Source: Humitalea sp050632385 (lineage in GTDB: Bacteria > Pseudomonadota > Alphaproteobacteria > Acetobacterales > Acetobacteraceae). Taken from it: a stretch of 64,000 nt of DNA. The stretch is taken from contig NZ_CP192599.1 in assembly GCF_050632385.1 (NCBI RefSeq), positions 434,001 through 498,000 on the forward strand, given 5' to 3'. The notes beneath the pieces were generated by a model. That model did no database searches, was not told where the DNA came from, and saw only the letters and a program-made list of their open reading frames with translations. Positions 60,680-64,000 of the stretch are shown here, in pieces (within the stretch, counting starts at the first letter, position 1; every line of letters begins with the position of its first letter). A program made the translations under genes and the position numbers.

Positions 60680-62044
60680 ATGCCGCGCATCGTCTTGGTG
60701 ACGGGGGGCGCTGCCGGGATCGGCTGGGCCACCGCACAGGCTTTTGCCGCCGCGGGCGATTGCGTGCTGCTGGCGGATATCGACGGCGCCCGTGCCACCG
60801 CACGCGTGGCGGACCTCGGGCCGGGGCATGAAGCGATCGCGGTGGACATGGCCGACACGGCGCAGGTCGTCGCCATGATCGCGGGCATCGCCGCGCGGCA
60901 TGGCCGGCTTGACGTGCTGGTCAACAATGCCGGTCGCATCGATGGCGGCACCCCGGTCGTGGAACAGACAGCCAACGGCTTTCGCAGCCTGCTGGCGCTG
61001 AACCTGGACGGCAGCGCGACCGCGGCGCGTGAGGCCGCGTCCGTCATGCGCCGGCAGGGCGGCGGGGCGATCGTCAACGTCGCCTCCGGCGCGGCGCTGC
61101 GCGCCATTCCGCTGCGCAACGGCTACAGCGCGTCAAAGGCCGGGATGGTCGCGATGACGCGCAACCACGCCTGCGCCTGGGCGCAAGACGGCATTCGGGT
61201 GAATGCCGTGGCACCGGGCTATACCCGCACGGAACTCGTGGAACGCCTCATCGCCGAGGGGCGTGTCGACCCGGCCAAGGCCGCGCGCCGCATCCCCTTG
61301 GGCCGGATGGGCGAACCGGCCGAAATCGCTGCTGCCATCATGCATCTGGCCTCACCGGCCGCGCGCTACATGACGGGCGCGCTGCTGGTGGCGGATGGGG
61401 CGTCGCATGCCTATGGCGGCAGCGAGGACGCGAATGTGATCCGGGGCGTGCCGCCCCAGGCGCCGCCGCCAGGCGTGCCGGTGATCGCGATCGGCCCAGG
61501 GCCGGTTGGGGCGGCGTTGGCCCAGATCCTCGCGGCGCGCGGTGTGGTCACGCTGCCGGCGGATGCGGAGATGGGCCGGCTTGGCCGTCTGGATGGACTG
61601 TTCAACATCGACCCGCAGCCAGCCGCGCCTGGGCACCTGGACCGCATCTTCCTCTGCGCCCAACAGGCCGGGCGGATCATGCTGCGGCAGGGGTTTGGCG
61701 CGATCGTCAACCTGACCTCCGTCCTCGGCCAACTGGGCCTGGACGAGGCGGGCGGGGCGGGGCCGGAGGCGGCGGCCGTCGGCATGCTGACCCGCACCAT
61801 GGCGTGCGAATGGGGGGCCAGCGGCATCCGGGTGAACTGCCTGGCGGCCGGCCCCCTGGACGGCGAGGCCACGCCGCTGCTGCGCCGAATCCCCCTGCGC
61901 CGGCTCGCCGAACCGGGGGAGATCGCGGCCGTGGCCGATTTCCTTCTGTCGCCGGCGGCCGCCTTCATCACGGGCAGCCTGGTGCCCGTGGATGGGGGGC
62001 TGCTGGCCTATGGGGGGGCGGATTTCCCGCCGGGTTGTTCCTGA
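60680..62044 (+). CDS. Double-SDR protein, second domain degenerate
   Basis: The protein has 454 residues with two tandem SDR domains. The first (residues 1 to about 250) is intact: VTGGAAGIGWATAQAF, NNAGR, and YSASKAG. The second (about 265-450) starts GPGPVGAALAQILAARGVVT and ends RLAEPGEIAAVADFLLSPAA, but no Tyr-x-x-x-Lys is seen where expected (the region reads GGAGPEAAAVGMLTRTMA). It may hold only a structural or regulatory role. The gene starts 2 nt after the preceding SDR and closes the operon. Confidence 0.88.
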   Translation: MPRIVLVTGGAAGIGWATAQAFAAAGDCVLLADIDGARATARVADLGPGHEAIAVDMADTAQVVAMIAGIAARHGRLDVLVNNAGRIDGGTPVVEQTANGFRSLLALNLDGSATAAREAASVMRRQGGGAIVNVASGAALRAIPLRNGYSASKAGMVAMTRNHACAWAQDGIRVNAVAPGYTRTELVERLIAEGRVDPAKAARRIPLGRMGEPAEIAAAIMHLASPAARYMTGALLVADGASHAYGGSEDANVIRGVPPQAPPPGVPVIAIGPGPVGAALAQILAARGVVTLPADAEMGRLGRLDGLFNIDPQPAAPGHLDRIFLCAQQAGRIMLRQGFGAIVNLTSVLGQLGLDEAGGAGPEAAAVGMLTRTMACEWGASGIRVNCLAAGPLDGEATPLLRRIPLRRLAEPGEIAAVADFLLSPAAAFITGSLVPVDGGLLAYGGADFPPGCS

Positions 62045-62141
62045 AAAAATGACGCGGCGTTGTCCGGGCTGAACCATGAGGGCGGCCTGCCACAGCGCTG
62101 CCTCTCCCTCGCGGGGCAAAGGAGCGTCTCGGCTCCCGGCG

Positions 62142-64000
62142 TCAGGCTTCCTGCTTCAGCGCGACGAAGCATGCGCGCAGGGCGCCCATCAGCGCCTCGG
62201 CGGTCGTCGGCGTTTCCAGCACCGGCAGGTCGGCGCCAGTTTCCAGCACAATGCCATCGGTCGCCAGCAAGACCACCGCCACCGCCCGGCGACGCACCAG
62301 GTCGAGCACGGGCTGCACCGAGCGCCCGCCCGGCATCGTCGCCAGCACCGCGGCATCGATCGGACCCAACGCATGGATCAGTGAAATCGCTTCCGTCGTC
62401 GAAGGGACGGGGCCTGCGACGATGCAGCCCACGGCGGTCAGCGCCGCGGCCAGGTGGGCCGCGTTTTCCGCATCATCATGCACCAGCAGCACGCGCCGGC
62501 CCGACAGCACGGGATCGGCGCCGCCGGACGCGGACGGCTCGCCCAGGATCGCCTCCGGCCCGATCCGCAACACGCAGCGCAGCCCCTCCGGATCCCAGAA
62601 GCGGGTGATGCCGCCATCCAATTGGGCGCCGGCATTGGCCTCGATCAACTGCGTGCCGAAGCCGGCCCAGGTCGGCCGCTGTTCGATGCGCGGGCCGCCG
62701 CGTTCGGTCCATTCCAGCAGCACGCCATCCGCATCCACCATCCAGTCCACCGTCAGCCTGCCGCCTGGCGCCGACAGGGCGCCGTATTTGCTGGCATTGG
62801 TCACAAGCTCATGCAGCACCAGTGTCAGCGGTTGCGCCGCCTCGGCCCGCAGCCGCACATCCGGCCCGCCCAGGGTGCAGCGGTCGGCGTGGGCGTCCAG
62901 CTCCTCCGCGACGATCTCGGCCAGGTCCGCGGCGACCCATTTTTCCCGTGCCAGCACCGTATGCACCCGGGCCATGGCGGCGATCCGGCCCTCCAGGATC
63001 TCCACCATCGCCGACACGTCGTGGGTCGTCTGCGCCGCCGACAGGCGGATCAGGCTGCGCACCACCGCCAGCGCATTCTTCGCGCGGTGGTCCACCTCAC
63101 GCGACAACAGGCGTTCGGCTTCCTGCGAGCGCTTGCGGGCGGTGATGTCGAGCACGGCGCCGCTGACGCCCAGCAGGTTGCCGGCGGCCCCCCGCACCGG
63201 CTGGTAGCTGCACAGCCAGACCCGGTCCTCGCCCGGCCGGCCGCCCTCCAGCCCCGGGACCTCGACATCCTCGACCGCTTCGCCGGTTTCCACGACGCGG
63301 CGCAGCAGGGGGGCGACCTGCACGGCCATATGCGGCGCAAGCTCCTCCAGCCGGCGGCCGATATGGGCTTCGACCGTCGGGCCATTGGCCGCCGCCAGCA
63401 CGCCATTGACCGCGACGAAGCGCAGGTCTTCGTCCAGCAGGCACAGCCCGACCGGTGCGCTGTCATAGGTCGCGCGCAGTCGCGCCGCCCCTTCGGAGGC
63501 CTGGGACTGCGCCGCGCGCAGGTCGTGGAAATCGATCGCGACCCCGGTCCAGCCGGTCACCACGCCATCGGTGTCGCGGATCGGCGCGGCCTTGTTCAGG
63601 AACCAGCGCCATTCCTTGTCATGCGCGCGGCACAGGCGGATTTCGATGCCATAGCCGCCCGGCCCGGCCTGGCGCGCATCCTCGATCGCCGTGGCCCAGG
63701 TCTTGCGGACGCGTTCCTGGTCGTCGGGATGCACCGCGGCCAGCCAGCCCTCGCCCATGGCGTCGGATTCGGTCATGCCGGTGAATTCCAGCCAGTAGCC
63801 GTTCAGCCAGGTCATGCCGCCGGCGGTATCGGCGGTGAAGACGATCTGGGGGCTGACCTCGACCAGGGCACGCATGCGGGTGGTGGCGCGGTCGCGGGCG
63901 GCCTCGCGCTCCTGCACCTCCTCCGCCATGCGGTCGAAGGCGGCGCCCAGGCGTTCGAACTCCTGCCCGCCGCCGTTCAGCTTACCGACGCGGGCGCGCC
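62142..64000 (-). CDS. HWE-type sensor histidine kinase with degenerate receiver (5' end outside window)
   Basis: The gene runs off the right edge; the first visible codons read RLGAAFDRMAEEV, the end of a HAMP domain, so an N-terminal sensor lies beyond the window. Two PAS domains follow, then the HWE kinase core with REVDHRAKNALAVVRSLIRL (phosphoacceptor His), HELVTNASKYGALS and the WTERGGP box. The C-terminal receiver-like domain begins RRVLLVHDDAENAAHLAAAL; at its phosphoacceptor position the sequence is AAVLATMPGG, with Ala in place of Asp. It is convergent with the double-SDR gene. The signal sensed is unknown. Confidence 0.9.
   Translation of the reverse strand, partial: RARVGKLNGGGQEFERLGAAFDRMAEEVQEREAARDRATTRMRALVEVSPQIVFTADTAGGMTWLNGYWLEFTGMTESDAMGEGWLAAVHPDDQERVRKTWATAIEDARQAGPGGYGIEIRLCRAHDKEWRWFLNKAAPIRDTDGVVTGWTGVAIDFHDLRAAQSQASEGAARLRATYDSAPVGLCLLDEDLRFVAVNGVLAAANGPTVEAHIGRRLEELAPHMAVQVAPLLRRVVETGEAVEDVEVPGLEGGRPGEDRVWLCSYQPVRGAAGNLLGVSGAVLDITARKRSQEAERLLSREVDHRAKNALAVVRSLIRLSAAQTTHDVSAMVEILEGRIAAMARVHTVLAREKWVAADLAEIVAEELDAHADRCTLGGPDVRLRAEAAQPLTLVLHELVTNASKYGALSAPGGRLTVDWMVDADGVLLEWTERGGPRIEQRPTWAGFGTQLIEANAGAQLDGGITRFWDPEGLRCVLRIGPEAILGEPSASGGADPVLSGRRVLLVHDDAENAAHLAAALTAVGCIVAGPVPSTTEAISLIHALGPIDAAVLATMPGGRSVQPVLDLVRRRAVAVVLLATDGIVLETGADLPVLETPTTAEALMGALRACFVALKQEA

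Noticed and set aside
1..64000. CRISPR array or prophage
   Set aside because: No spaced direct repeats of the right size; the holin-like gene at 44997 is paired with a YqjD-like gene and has no phage neighbours.

Overview
The window is a GC-rich chromosomal segment (coding DNA looks close to 70% G+C). GTG and TTG starts, ATGA stop/start overlaps, several Bug-type tricarboxylate-transporter receptors, an rluD-rpoH neighbourhood and an HWE histidine kinase point to an alphaproteobacterium. Acetobacteraceae (Roseomonas-like) is my best guess, by inference only. One tRNA (Glu, CTC) is present. I see no rRNA, CRISPR array or complete insertion sequence.

Layout. 1-3.3 kb: the end of an operon with a thiolase (cut by the window edge), a DUF35 zinc-ribbon/OB-fold partner, an acyl-CoA ligase and a polar amino-acid ABC permease. 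3.35-3.48 kb: two adjacent palindromes of about 60 bp. 3.5-19 kb: an accessory block. A LodA-like quinoprotein oxidase and its LodB-like flavoprotein are transcribed leftward; a tight rightward operon encodes four large soluble proteins (1164, 915, 1488 and 429 aa) whose function I cannot assign. 19-25.7 kb: a small repeat protein, an M23 peptidase, tRNA-Glu, DUF2256 and DUF6476 proteins, an RluA-type pseudouridine synthase, rpoH, a VOC protein and a thioredoxin-fold/2OG-oxygenase fusion. 25.7-28.8 kb: an NMT1-type binding protein, a frameshifted FAD-linked oxidase and a GNAT acetyltransferase.

28.8-32.4 kb: a DUF4096 transposase-like gene faces a subtilisin-like peptidase that carries 23 uninterrupted Thr-x-(Phe/Leu/Ile) triplets. 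Overlapping the peptidase gene is a glycosyltransferase with motifs typical of polypeptide GalNAc-transferases. 32.4-37.1 kb: a methionine-type ABC importer operon (metN, metI, two metQ) ending in a flavin monooxygenase, probably for sulfur-compound uptake. 37.5-43.5 kb: DUF1328 protein, Tat-like exported protein, SbmA/BacA-like ABC transporter, phosphoesterase, lipid kinase, PRC-barrel protein and an alpha/beta-fold protein. 43.5-43.8 kb: a large tail-to-tail inverted repeat built of hairpins. 43.8-49.1 kb: a Bug receptor, a YqjD/YqjE-like pair, an AI-2E family exporter and a luciferase-like oxidoreductase.

49.2-62.0 kb is a catabolic island: a LysR regulator, three Bug receptors, an SMP-30 lactonase, a TetR regulator, enoyl-CoA hydratase, NDP-forming acyl-CoA synthetase, two acyl-CoA dehydrogenases and two SDR genes. 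Four near-identical palindromes (TGACCG-N2-CGGTCA) sit at its promoters and tie it together as a probable TetR regulon for uptake and CoA-dependent degradation of an unidentified organic acid. The window ends inside an HWE sensor kinase with a degenerate receiver domain.

The two best candidates for undescribed biology are the Thr-triplet peptidase with its GalNAc-T-like transferase, and the LodA/LodB-plus-giant-protein block.
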